From Spongilla lacustris (taxonomy: Eukaryota > Porifera > Demospongiae > Spongillida > Spongillidae), in NCBI GenBank assembly GCA_949361645.1, contig OX442421.1, positions 517,001 through 581,000 of the forward strand: DNA of 64,000 bases, given 5' to 3'. Below the pieces are notes generated by a model that was not told the origin of the DNA, ran no database searches, and saw only the letters and a program-made list of their open reading frames with translations. The translations under genes were made by a program, and so were the position numbers. Below, piece after piece: positions 26,895 to 40,724 of this stretch (its first letter is position 1; each line of letters begins with the position of its first letter).

Positions 26895-27385
26895 TGTATA
26901 AAAATTTAGAGCAACTAATTACAAAAGCTGTGTGACACAAAAGAGTTTTGATTTTATAAACGAACTGAAATCTGTTGCTGACTTCTACGGAGAAGATGTA
27001 GATAAAATAATTTTGCCATTCAGCTGAATATTCTTGCAACAGACTACCCGCAAGATCGTACACCACCATTCCAAGCATTTTTTGCAATTATAGATTACTT
27101 TTTAAGTCTCTTTCACCTGCCAAACAGCATTTCATGGATCAAGTGTGTATTGTACTGAAACTCATTCTGATCATGCCTGCTACAAATGCTACCAGTGAGC
27201 GTTCATTTAGTGTCCTGCTTAGCCTTAGGTTGAAAACATATCTTATTCGCTCATCTTTGTCTTAACCGCAGAGATTGAACGATCTTATGCTGCTTCACGG
27301 TCACAAAGAACGTACAGATGCTTTGGATCTTGAAGAAGCTGCCAGGGAGTTCAGAGCACAGGCTATTTTCGGAGCATTTTTCATC
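26895..27385 (+). pseudogene. hAT transposase C-terminal pseudogene
   Basis: Reading plus-strand frames with stops and shifts gives, in order, NLEQLITKA, SLSPAKQHFMDQVC, LKLILIMPATNATSERSFS, LRLKTYL, then RLNDLMLLHGHKERTDALDL. ATNATSERSFS followed by LRLKTYL and RLNDLMLLH is the hallmark of the hAT C-terminal dimerisation region (animal TTF-type zinc-finger hAT proteins). Several stops (a TAA near 27262 and others in 26930-27010) and indels make it non-functional. The DNA-binding and catalytic parts upstream are not recognisable in this window. Confidence 0.8.
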
Positions 27386-28514
27386 ATTATTTAGCAGGCC
27401 GAATGAACATGTATATTGATAAACAGTGGAATAATGAATCATGAATACTAATAAACTTAATGAAATTAATTCGTTTTAAATAGCCTTCCGCCGGGCCACA
27501 TGATGATTGGACACCAATTTTAGTACTAGTACATGATAGACTTTACGCATGTACCAACACCAACAACAAACATACTCAGCTAGGCATACAAACACCCACA
27601 ATACTACGGCAATCACAAACAACACACAAAGCTGGGCAGGGGCTCAATCTATCCACATCTCTAACAGAAAAAAAATCCACAAAAAACCTCTCACTAGCAC
27701 TGTACAGCCACATACAACTTACACTGCAAAAACGGATGATTGCATGCCATTCCAAAACATCAATAGGGCACCCTTTTCTGAGGAAATGAGTGCTCTATTG
27801 GACCATTTAGCGTGACATGCATCCACCAGCTGCAGCCTTCTCTGTGCCCAGAGATCATTTGCCACCATGCAGTCCGTTAAGGAACCTGCTGTTGTGATAA
27901 GATACACACAGTGCTATACCATTTGGCACCAAACAAATAAAGATAGAATTACTCATGCATGTGCCTACAAGTGTTGTTCAACTACTACTTTTACCTGGGC
28001 TGCCATGCGCAGCTGCCCCTTACAGCTGGCCCCGCCAATAACCAAGCACAACCCCGCCATTCTACATGTACCATCCATGAGTAGCAGCCCTATTTAGGTG
28101 GGAGCTCATTTACTGTCTAATTCAATACGGTGTATATTTTATTCATTCATTAAATGGGTGCCGCTTCTCATCCTACATGTGTACATGCAGTTAAGTTACC
28201 AATATTCAGTTCCATGTACAATTGAAAAAGTGCTGTTTTTTTTTCAAGCAAGATTCTTGATTTGACAATAACTGCTAAGACTGCAGGTCCCTAGGGAAGC
28301 TCTAAGCAATGAACACTGATTTAAACAGTACATGACATTGTAATTTGTTTTTGGGTTTACTACATGTAATTTTTTTGTTGTCCTTTTGATGAAGACGTCA
28401 TTCTGACCCTTCCTGAATGCACACACATAAAAACTTAAGGTACTGGTCTTATAAAGTAGATAAATTTGGAAATGAAGTACTGCGCACATGTTAACCACAT
28501 ATGCAGAAATTGGT
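27386..28514. other. Gene-free region
   Basis: No convincing exon. A Thr/Asn/His-rich frame at 27549-27815 and a short frame at 27867-28097 lack similarity and splice support. Confidence 0.4.
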
Positions 28515-28695
28515 GGTCACCAGGAAAGTGATGGTGTTCAAAGAGACGTCCTATAGTGTTCTGTTGCTGGTACTTAGGGGTAGTGTAATTTGAATTTGGG
28601 TTGAATCTATAAGAACTAATGGTTTGGATTTATTTTAAATGTATGAAAAATGGCTACTGACTCTTGAATTTTATTATCTAACCGCAAGTTATAAT
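28515..28695 (+). repeat. Dispersed repeat, copy 1
   Basis: Shares the ordered blocks CAGGAAAGTGA, GGTGTTCAAA, GTAGTGTAATTTGAATTT, AAATGTATGAAAAATGGCTA and AACCGCAAGTTATAATACA with 32297-32475. Clear but diverged; no coding capacity seen. Confidence 0.8.
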
Positions 28696-28762
28696 ACATT
28701 TGCAGCCGCATTTTTACGTATAGAAAGGTTGTAAGATGCAAACTGTACATGTGCAGGCGAAT

Positions 28763-28837
28763 CTACCCATAGCTCAATTTGGGAGAGCATTTACCTTTCT
28801 AAGTAAGAGGTTGCAGGTTCAAATCCTATTGGGTAAA
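28763..28837 (+). ncRNA. tRNA-like unit, probably a tRNA-derived SINE head
   Basis: The A box TAGCTCAATTTGG and B box GGTTCAAATCC match the tRNA promoter consensus in correct spacing. An acceptor-like CTACCCA pairs with TGGGTA at the far end, and a GCTC/GAGC D stem is perfect. The anticodon arm TTTAC/GTAAG closes an 8-nt loop (CTTTCTAA), one longer than normal, and the T stem is poorly paired. A working tRNA is therefore unlikely. If one T is ignored, the loop resembles that of tRNA-Arg(TCT). Intact polymerase III boxes with decayed arms are typical of tRNA-derived SINEs or tRNA pseudogenes. Confidence 0.7.
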
Positions 28838-28872
28838 TCTTAGGGGCTCCCAGAAGCCGCCTAGCTATGCCA

Positions 28873-29573
28873 CGCACTACGTGCGGCACCTCGAGGCGCT
28901 GGCTAGGATGACGTCATATCGCCTTATAGGCATCAGAGATGCGAGGCAAAAATATATATACCATTACATTGAAGACTTCAGTTCGGGAAAGCAAAAAATA
29001 GCTTTCCATTAACATGTACATAAATGATTTTCTGACCTCATTATTGTATTCCTTCCACTGCTTTTTTAAATTGAATCTTAACGAAAAATTGAGTTGCCAC
29101 CCTTTATTAAGATTTGCAGCACATTGGTACACGTTTTCATGTCATTTGTTTTTTTTCCATTACATAGACTTTAATAGTTCTTGGGGAGCCGTTGAACAAT
29201 GTAAATGGTTATCATAACAGAAACACGGCTGGTTACATGTATATATGTAAATGTACATATGCATGTAGAGTAATGATTAGGTTTATTAACTCACAAAATG
29301 TTAACGAACTATTACTGGCCACATCCCGCTTGGCAGGGGCAGATCCAGGCCGCGCAGTATGGCGCCGAAGGCGCCTCGTCCGCGAAGCGGACTGGGGACC
29401 AGCCAGATCAATTTTTTTGTGCGACCCGTTTGGTGCAATGAAGAGTGTCTAGACAGCACCGCGGGTGCAATTTGACCTCGGATTTGGAGTCGGCATCATC
29501 TTCGGCGCTTCGCGCCTCATAAGACCTAAAGCCCTAACCTTATCTTCTGTTGTTCACATGCCTTCGGCATGTG
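28873..29573. repeat. Cluster of GC-rich triloop hairpins
   Basis: Perfect short hairpins with three-base loops: CGCAC-TAC-GTGCG (28873-28885), GGCGCC-GAA-GGCGCC (29361-29375), GTCCGC-GAA-GCGGAC (29378-29392), GGCGC-TTC-GCGCC (29504-29516) and CACATGCC-TTC-GGCATGTG (29555-29573). Four of the five have GAA or TTC loops. Between them the sequence is ordinary and AT-rich (28920-29340). No protein gene is seen. Confidence 0.75.
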
Positions 29574-31807
29574 AAAGTTATTATATTGGTAAGGGGCCGG
29601 GGTTCAAATTTTATGACCTGATTAAATTAGCCCTGGTTGAGTACGAAAATGGGGTTGTGAGTGGGGGAGGGGGGGGGTACAAGAACTGAGACGCGATTCG
29701 CCGAAGTGGCGCTCCGATTCTAATATTATGCCGCAAATACCGCTTCATAACCGTTCAAATTTGTCCAACCCCATGGGTTCGCTTGGGTAACTTGTCACTT
29801 AACAGCAAATTATAAACGGCTGTTAAGATTTGTGACCTGTCGAAATTTGTGACCACGCCAGCTAGCGTGTACAGTCACAAATAATATACTGGGAAAGGTC
29901 GTATATGAATAAACAAGATAGAACGAATAATTAGATATCGCTGTTTAGATTACAGTAGTCTTAGTGTATATTAAAGTTTATACGAATAGAGATAAAAAGC
30001 AAAGTTATTGTTGACTGATTCATATATCGCAGACATGCAAATTATCTGTTCAAATCCTCTCGTGGTCAGAGCACATATACGAGGGACTATAGATTTATAT
30101 AGCGGCGGATCCCCCACTTTTTTTATTTGCAAGATCTAGAACGTTTATGAAGCTGATCCAATTCGATTATTATTACCTTGCGTTGATCACTCACATTTCC
30201 TGCATGCAATACATTCTCCTAGATCACCTTTGCACGAACATTAGGCCGGTTTATTGACAGTGTCACGTTTAACCTGGAGTCATAATGTCAATCCACTTTT
30301 GAATTGTGAAGGACGAAAGAATATAGTGATAGTAAACAGATGCCAATATATATACCTGTAAGTGGCCAAGATTGATAGCAGGTATACACGAGGTACAGAC
30401 TGACAAACATACAAAAATAAGGTGTATATATACCGGTATATGTGTGATCACGGGTGTGCGTGTGACAATCTATTACAAAAGGTTCCATCAATACATTGTA
30501 CTGCGCAAGCGCAGACTAATAAATCCTGCATTACACTGCTCCCTTCTTTTTAGTGTTCCACATATATTCCATAGCGCTGTGTGCGTTGTCTATCTCGTAC
30601 GGGATATCGGCGTTGTTCATTTAAGGGTGGTGCAGGTGGGTTCGCAATAAATGCAGAAGATAACAACTATACCCTCACCAAACCCTTACTCCCACAAATA
30701 CTGTTTCAGCCCTCGCCCACTGAATGCTGGACTCCAGAGCTGATCATGTAGGTGATAGGGTAGTCAAGCTTGTCTGCTCTTGAATCCCTACAGATAAGGC
30801 CTGTGGCAGAAGAGTTGGAGAGAGGGGAGTGAGAAGCAGTATATGATATAACATTGTGCAGCTTAGCCTGGTGGCCAGCCAGACAGACAGGTGTGCGATA
30901 AGGGCTTATATCACTGGGGGTGATCTGGGACCTATGGTCACCCCTGGTTAATTACCACAGGTCAGGCCAGCTATAGTAGGTACTGGATCTCTCCAAGCAT
31001 GCCACCAGGCTGTGTGCCTCAGAGAAGGGATGCCCCTCAGTCGAGCAAACAAGGCAAGGTGTTCTGAGGGCATCAAACTGGGGACAATAACCAGTCCTCT
31101 GTTGGACCTAAAGGGTGTGGGGGAAATATTTATGATCACATGAAATCATGTGACCCACTTACAGTATCCTACTCACTCACTGTATGATGACATAGCCATG
31201 GTCCTCAGGTGGGAGGGGCCATTATCATGGACTATGCCTGACATGGTGAGGGATGTGGGTGTGTGTGACACAGGGTGTGTGGGCTTGCCTGATAATGCTG
31301 ATGCACACTTGCAGAGAACATATATTGCATCACTATTTACATGCCTGTTATTGAGTTAGTAATACTGATACGATTAGATAATATAATACTCTAGATTAAG
31401 AATGTCCTCATAGATCCTGCTTTTTAACCACTGTGCAGACCAGCTGTTCAAGAATTTGTGCATGCCATTAGTGTAACTACAGGCATCCAATGTATAATCC
31501 CTCCCACCCTGGCTAGGAAAAGTGTGCTAAAATCCCTCCCACCTTGGCTAGGGGGAGGGGCCGCGAACCTTCACAGGAACATGACACCAGGTCCCCATTC
31601 CTCAAGTACACAGTGGTGCAGTACATTCTTTAGAGACATCAGAGAGTCCTTTAATCCAAGTATTGTATCAAGCAATTCTACTGTTTAAGATCAATTGCTC
31701 ATTCACTTATATAGATATGTTATGGTTTGTTGTCTGCTGTATTTATTGTATTGAACTGTTGTTGCTGTATAGTTTAATGGGTATAAATGTGAAGCTATTA
31801 GTAGTAC
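29574..31807. other. Region without identified genes
   Basis: A moderately GC-rich stretch (30660-31690) could hold a decayed element. It has a direct duplication of AATCCCTCCCACC...TGGCTAGG at 31497-31551, and short frames on both strands without recognisable similarity. A G-run lies at 29663-29678. No splice-consistent gene could be assembled. Confidence 0.4.
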
Positions 31808-32245
31808 CTTCTCCCTACTCTTCTACTCCCCTTTTCCCCCTCCCCTCTCCCTCCCCTCCCTCCCCTCTCCCTCCCCTCCCTCCCCTCTCCCTCCCCTCCC
31901 TCCCCTCCCTCCCCTCCCTCCCCTCTCCCTCCCCTCCCTCCCCTCCCTCCCCTCTCCCTCCCCTCCATCCCCTCCCTCCTTCGTCTCCTCCTTCCCTCTC
32001 CTCTCTTCCCTCTCCCTCCTCTCTCCTCACTCCTTCCTCTCCAATCCCTCTCCTCCTTCCCTCTCCTCCCTCCCCTCCCCCTACCCTCTCCTCCCTCCCC
32101 TCCCCCTACCCTCTCCTCCATTCCCTCCCCTCCCCTCTCCTCCCTCCCCTCCCCTCCCCTCTCCTCCCTCCTCTCCCCTCCCCTCTCCTCCCTCCCCTCC
32201 CCCTCTCCGCTCCTCCCTCCCCCTCCCCACTCCTCCCTCCCCCTT
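31808..32245 (+). repeat. Polypyrimidine (CCCTCCCCT)n tract
   Basis: About 440 bp almost purely of C and T on the plus strand, built from CCCTCCC and CTCTCC units. The Pro/Ser/Leu frame on the plus strand and Gly/Arg/Glu frames on the minus strand are by-products. It ends about 550 bp before the first recognised PCGF1 exon. Mirror-symmetric purine-pyrimidine tracts of this kind can form triplex or i-motif DNA. Confidence 0.95.
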
Positions 32246-32296
32246 TATCACCAGTCCTAAATCTAGGACACCATATTGCAGCTTTGAAATTAACAT

Positions 32297-32475
32297 ATGC
32301 AGGAAAGTGACGGTGTTCAAAAAGCCATCATATAGCGTTGCTAGTACACAGGTGTAGTGTAATTTGAATTTGTGTTGAATTTTGGTTCGGATTTATTCAA
32401 AACAAAGTTAGTATTTAAATGTATGAAAAATGGCTACTCTTAAATTTTATTAACCAACCGCAAGTTATAATACAG
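32297..32475 (+). repeat. Dispersed repeat, copy 2
   Basis: Same block order as 28515-28695: CAGGAAAGTGACGGTGTTCA, GTAGTGTAATTTGAATTT, AAATGTATGAAAAATGGCTA, CCGCAAGTTATAATACA. The element boundary appears to lie just after ATACA in both copies. Confidence 0.8.
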
Positions 32476-32791
32476 CTCTAAGCAGGGAACGTGCTGTGTG
32501 GCTCTCTCTCGAATAATGCAGGTACCTGTAATCATTTTGTGATCGTGGATTGATCGATCGGATTATTTGTGAAGGGATCGAGGCTATGTTGTATATTTTC
32601 TACTACCTGCATTTTGAAGTAGCTTGGTGTGTAGCAAAAATGCAGCACTGGAGCCACATTCGTGCGAATACTAGTAATTTGCCCCTATAGCTACATGTTA
32701 TGTAGAACAACTAATACTCTAGGCCTATTTAATTATATAGGGTGGCTTGGAGTTTTTTTGTTACCTTTCCATCTCTTCGTTTCGACTTCAG

Positions 32792-35044
32792 AGCACAGTG
32801 AAACTTAGGGAACTAAACGAGCACGTCACGTGCCGCCTCTGCGCTGGTTACCTTATTGACGCTACTACTATTACTGAATGCCTACACACATGTAAATCGC
32901 TTTCTCTCATTCTGTGTTTCACCTGTTAATAATAATCTTTACAGTTTGCAAGACGTGCATTGTGAAGTACCTACAAACCAACAAGCAGTGTCCCATTTGT
33001 AACACGCGCTGGTGCACGAGACGCAGCCGTTGCTGAGTTTAAGGTGCGTAACGAAGTTGTGGGGGAAAAACCACCTTTGTCGTACCATGATTGGCATGAA
33101 CAGGCCAGACAGAACCATGCAGGATATTGTGTACAAGCTAGTTCTGGGGCTTTTTAATAGTAAGCTAGGATACACGTACGTTCCGTTTTTTACGCGTATG
33201 TTTATCTGCAGCCGAGCAGATGCAGTTCTATGCTGAGCGAGGCGTCGCTAATCCAAGTAAGTCGCGCAACTTCCGTTGTTTGATCATGAGATGGTAAGTA
33301 TACTGATGCTTCGAAGCATTATAAGATTACTGCAGAAAAGATCTTGTAAGAATTGTACAAGTTCCTTTAAGATAACTTCAAGAATGTGTAAAGAAACCTA
33401 TACTAGTAAGACTCTTATCATGCAGATCCTACGGGATTCTTAATAGGTCCCCAATTTCCTGCATATTCTTAACTCATTAAAATTCATATGGGATTTTCTG
33501 CTAGTGTCTTTAGATACTGGGCCACCACCAATGGGAGAGGTGGAGTTCTCGCAGACCCACTTCAGCCGTGATGATGACCTCGTGTCACTTCAAGTGGAGG
33601 CCCACAAGTGAGCCCATTGCAGTCAGTTATGGCATTGAATGGGCGGGAAGGGGGGGGGGGGGTTGGGTTTGGGCATGGTATACAACTATTGGTCATGAAT
33701 AATGCCCTGAAAGTTGGCATGCACTAGATCTGTGTTTTTGAAGTCCACCCTTTTGCTGTTACATATTTCAGAGAGTTGCTTTAAAATTCGGTTTTGTGTG
33801 CTAATTTAGGAAACTTTGAGGTACTTAATTGTTTATTACATACTGTGTGATAACCACATGTACCTGAGCTGGAGTCAGCACATTGTCTCTGTGCATCAAG
33901 AAAGAATGAATGGAATTGCAGCAAATATGACCTCGAGATTGATTATGCATGATGTTATTATTGACATGTCTGCTTGAGTACTAGCCAGTTAATATAAGTT
34001 GGATTCACAAACAGACAATATGCCAATTGTGAAGCTTAAGCATCATCATGAAGAATAGCCATTCGTCTAGGATGCATCCTTGTAAAAAGGCTTTATACAT
34101 GTATGGTTAAATTTACCATGCCCCTCCCTTAATCGATATTCATGTGCACCACCCTGTGCAGCTATCCGCCCCATCTGCTCTATAGTGAGCACATAAGAAT
34201 GTTCCCTGCAGCAATGTCAAATCTAAACCCAAACATTGGTCAGCCAGCCTTATTACCCGTTTTTGATTGTAAGATGCTTCAAGCCACTAAAGCTTCGTTC
34301 ACATGAACAACTTGTAAAGTGTGCAAACGAATACTTTCACCTTTTCAGATCAGTTGTTGAAGAGGCAGTGCAGCTCAAGGTACATGTATGTACAGCTGTT
34401 TGATTTTGAAAGGATATGTGTTAATGTTTACCCTCCCTTCACTCTCCTCCCCTTCATCTCTTCATGTGCTTGCATTTCACTGCAGGAGCTCACCAGAAAG
34501 TACATACGCTGTTCATCAAGGGTAACTGTCCACCACCTCAAGAGATTCCTTCTCCAAAAGCTTGGTGTTCCACCTCACTATGATGTGAGCAAAACCTGCA
34601 CATACCACACCCATCACACATGTGCATATCATCACAACTATCACACATGCCACACCCTCACATCTGCACATACATGTTAATGCCAGCTTGTTGTGCGGTC
34701 ACATATCCTTCACTACATTGTATATTAATTCCATCGTCTCCCCTCCTCTATGCTTCTTTACTCTCTCCAGTTGGACCTTTTGTGTGTGGACAATGTGCTG
34801 CATAATAACAGTACCCTCAAATTCATCTGGCTGTTTTACTGGCTTATAAAGGTTACACATTATGTCTCTCTGCCCTCATTCACATTGTTTCATTCACATC
34901 ATGTTAACACCTCATCACTTTCCATCTCTGAGTGCTTTAGCCATGTATAAATTTATCATCGTTATAATGTAGTGACTTCATCATCTATTTTCTCAGGACC
35001 CAACTCTTGCTCTGCACTACAAGCTCAAACCTCGGCAGGGGTGA
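32792..35044 (+). CDS. PCGF1: PCGF1-like Polycomb RING finger protein (nine exons, 5' end missing)
   Basis: Exons with GT/AG borders: 32792-32891, 32945-33043, 33104-33159, 33212-33256, 33514-33607, 34349-34379, 34486-34584, 34771-34851 and 34997-35044 (stop TGA). The first exons give a complete C3HC4 RING (CRLC, CLH, CKTC, CPIC) after [10 protein letters not shown], then HETQPLL and [12 protein letters not shown], as in PCGF1/NSPC1. The last exons give a RAWUL domain ([19 protein letters not shown] to [10 protein letters not shown]). In animals PCGF1 pairs with RING1/2 in the BCOR-containing variant PRC1 that ubiquitinates histone H2A in the nucleus. The start codon must lie in an unrecognised upstream exon. 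Exon 2 carries 2 extra nucleotides near 33009-33012, breaking the frame between CPICNT and HETQPLL. The exons total 653 nt, and 651 without the extra pair is an exact multiple of 3. An assembly error or recent mutation is possible. The polypyrimidine tract at 31808 lies upstream. Confidence 0.88.
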
Positions 35045-36409
<1,365 letters not shown>

Positions 36410-36497
36410 TTTGTTTCTTATATGGCCATAGCATCTCAACAAAGGTTAGAAAGAGCACCAGTACATAATCTTGATGCTGACCAAAGCGTTGGCTTGG
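36410..36497 (+). CDS. Possible isolated exon
   Basis: GCTTTTACAG before 36410 and GGTATGTC at 36497-36504 are good acceptor and donor sites. The open phase reads FVSYMAIASQQRLERAPVHN and continues to the donor. No protein family is recognised and no partner exon was found, so this is only a candidate. Confidence 0.22.
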
Positions 36498-36544
36498 GTA
36501 TGTCAGACTCGGTCAAACTTACTGTTGGCAGCATAGTTTGATCA

Positions 36545-36865
36545 GGAACTGGATCGATCAATGTCTGAGCAGACTCCTAGCGTTAATTACGCAAATGTCC
36601 GCGGACGTGACACAATGTCTCTAGGCAACCGCTGTGGTTTTTACTCCAGACGTGACGTTTATCGTATACTTCCGATCTTTCGTGCAAAGGGTCCAATTGG
36701 TCATTTGTGTCGGAGTGGTCGTTTCTATTGGTTGCTAGGTACGCGTTGCTAGTTGTTTTCAAACCCACAATTGTAGACGTGTAGGCGGAGTTTATACATA
36801 GGTGGTTACGCGGACGTACGTACGGACGAAATGCACTAAAAGAGTTGGTGGGAAGGAGACAATAG
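36545..36865. promoter_or_regulatory. CpG-rich, promoter-like segment
   Basis: Locally rich in CG and CRE-like words (GACGTGAC at 36604, AGACGTGACGT at 36647). CTAGGCAACC at 36621 and GTTGCTAGG at 36731, plus GTTGCTAG at 36745, resemble halves of the RFX X-box. An inverted CCAAT (ATTGG) sits directly before the second. No transcript can be tied to it, so the call is tentative. Confidence 0.3.
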
Positions 36866-38739
<1,874 letters not shown>

Positions 38740-39387
38740 CAATGTGTGGACAAAATAACAAAATACAAAATTGAGCAAGCCTCCAGCTGCAGGCAGGGCA
38801 GGTGGACAATAGGATTCGCTCCACCCATTCCAAGTACACATCACACACACGCACATATGCACACACACACAACACACACCAGATGAACAGGGCCAAGGGC
38901 TGAAAGAGTACAATGCTGTTGCCCACCCAGACTGAGAGGCCTAGGTCTCTTCTCTTGATGATCTTAGATAGTGGCTGGCTTCACACATCTCACAGAAGCC
39001 ATCATTATATTAGATAGTACATGTAATCCAATAAGAAATCACACTAGGATTCATATATAGGTGCTAAAAAACAATTCCACACTGATGTGGTGAGAGATAT
39101 CGATGTGGTGTGAGTGTGTGCATGTGTGTGTGTGTGTGTGTGCATGCATGTGCATATATGCACTTATTAGTGTCATCACTGTCAAATACAGCTCCACTGA
39201 TGATTTACAGAGCCTTTCTTTCCGCTCATATCATTAGCTATTTAAGAATCTAGCCGTAGATGGGAGGGGCTTATTTTTTATATTATAAGCAAATCGGACT
39301 TCGCTTTCGTATAGCATTATTATTACAACGAGTTAACAGAGACGTAGGTTTGCCATTGTCTTCTTTTGCTACTGCACTGCAGCTGTC

Positions 39388-39905
39388 ATGCACCTTGTCC
39401 ACTACATGTACAGCTTAGAGATGATCAAGAGTCCTTGCGGCGGGGTAAGCGAATCAGTGTGTGTGTGTGTCGTCCGTCTGCCTCAGCATTGCCACATATG
39501 CGTGCGTACGCAACTGGTCGGCATTTCAGTTTCACGAGAAGGAATATGCATTGCATCTGAAACGTATCGAGGTAATCTAAGCCTAAGGGATATACAACAT
39601 AGGCCTATATGTATATTAACAGGATGACATAACAAACCTGGCGAAGAACCAGCAAGGCTGGCGACTTATGCAGGCCAAACTGGAGGAAGCCACGGTGCGG
39701 GAGAGGGACTGCATATTGGTAGGGGTCGCGCCCCGCGCCCTCCAACTGATGCGCGACCCGTTCGGAAACTATGTCATTCAAACGCTGCTGGTATACGGCA
39801 CCCTCGAGCAGCGCAGTTGCGTGGCCAGATTGATGAGGACGAACGTGGTGGCGCTCTCTTACGACATGTACGGCTGTCGCGTGGTGCAGACAGCTGTGCA
39901 GAAAG
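39388..39905 (+). CDS. Pumilio/PUF repeat protein, N-terminal repeats (partial)
   Basis: Three exons join in phase: 39388-39444 (begins MHLVHYMYSLEM), 39530-39571 (FHEKEYALHLKRIE) and 39623-39905 (ends before GTATGA). Introns are 85 and 51 bp. The last exon aligns with Pumilio repeats 1-3. It has QGWRLMQ followed by KLEEATVRER (repeat 1), FGNYVIQ then YGTLEQR (repeat 2) and MYGCRVVQ (repeat 3). In PUF proteins residues 12, 13 and 16 of each repeat read one RNA base. Repeat 2 keeps N-Y-Q and repeat 3 keeps C-R-Q, while repeat 1 has W where animal Pumilio has S. Repeats 4-8 are not found in the following 24 kb, which is full of transposon remnants. It may be a truncated gene or have distant exons. 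The start at 39388 is uncertain; an acceptor just upstream (CACTGCAG) suggests earlier exons. Confidence 0.75.
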
Positions 39906-40724
39906 GTATGACGTTGAGATTTAAAATGTCGCACCGCCACATACACCAGTTCAGTTTATTATTCTTTCGAAGATATGTGACATTCACTGATTCAGTCGCG
40001 CTATAAGTCTCCACTGAAAGGTGTGAAGGAATTTAATCAGCACACGTCACGTAAAACCACACCCACTGGTTGGAAAGATTCGCTAGAGCACATAACACTT
40101 AGATTGAAGTTATGTCTACGAAAGAGCGCTACTTTGATTCTTTGGGTGATGCTGGGCGACAAAGGTACTTGGATAAGCTGTTTCAGCTGAGCATGTCAGT
40201 GGAGAACGGCCCATATGCGGCAATAAATTCAAAAGACCTTCGTGAGAGATATGTCACTCTGGCCTCCAGTTGAGTTAGGTAACATCTTGTGCTTTTTTTA
40301 TTGATCGCCCTTGAGTATATACATGTCACAAAATGCTGCAATGGAGGCAACCAAACGCCTACAACTTCTTGACAAGTGGGTTTGATCGAACCGTTGAAAT
40401 TTCGGGATCTGAACAACACGCAAGTGTGTCAGATATAAGGTTGCTGGAGATTATAAATTTCAATGTATCTCCATTTATATGTCTATAGGCCAATAAATTA
40501 TCACAAATGCATGCATCTAAGACATAAAGTGTCCTGAGCCATACAAGCCTCCATTTTCTCAGTACCTTTCCGACCTCCAAAAAATATTTTAAAGGTGCAC
40601 GCTATAGTATGCCACTCATTGCCTTTATCAGGAAGCTTTTGATCCACAATTACCCATCCAGGACAATCTGGGTTCCTCCAAACATAAAGGCAGTTTTAAC
40701 GCATCTTCATAGGGTAGCGTAAGG
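39906..40724. other. Flank between Pumilio fragment and pogo-like element
   Basis: Apart from the frame at 40112-40273 nothing is recognised. Pieces of open frame on the minus strand (40380-40680) have no similarity. Confidence 0.35.
40112..40273 (+). CDS. Possible first exon of a transposon-like protein
   Basis: Starts MSTKERYFDSLGDAGRQRYL and stays open to ...YVTLASS, followed by GTTGAG, a possible donor, or by an in-frame TGA. The composition looks coding. N-termini of this general form (short basic motif, then a Tyr-Leu-x-Lys-Leu stretch) are common on multi-copy transposon-derived proteins. It could be the start of the Ulp1/PHD pseudogene at 43318-44829, split by the intervening element, but this cannot be shown here. 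Confidence 0.35.
   Translation: MSTKERYFDSLGDAGRQRYLDKLFQLSMSVENGPYAAINSKDLRERYVTLASS

Noticed and set aside
30948..31139. Minus-strand frame with LFARLRGIPSLRHTAWW
   Set aside because: Looks somewhat like protein but no family is recognised, it lacks splice-site support, and the area contains a duplicated non-coding phrase; left unassigned.
31798..32310. Proline/serine-rich and glycine/arginine-rich frames in the CT tract
   Set aside because: Low-complexity C/T sequence leaves frames open on both strands; no non-repeat part shows protein similarity.
39121..39160. GT/CATG-rich stretch as a regulatory element
   Set aside because: Short simple repeat only; nothing distinguishes it from the many others in the window.
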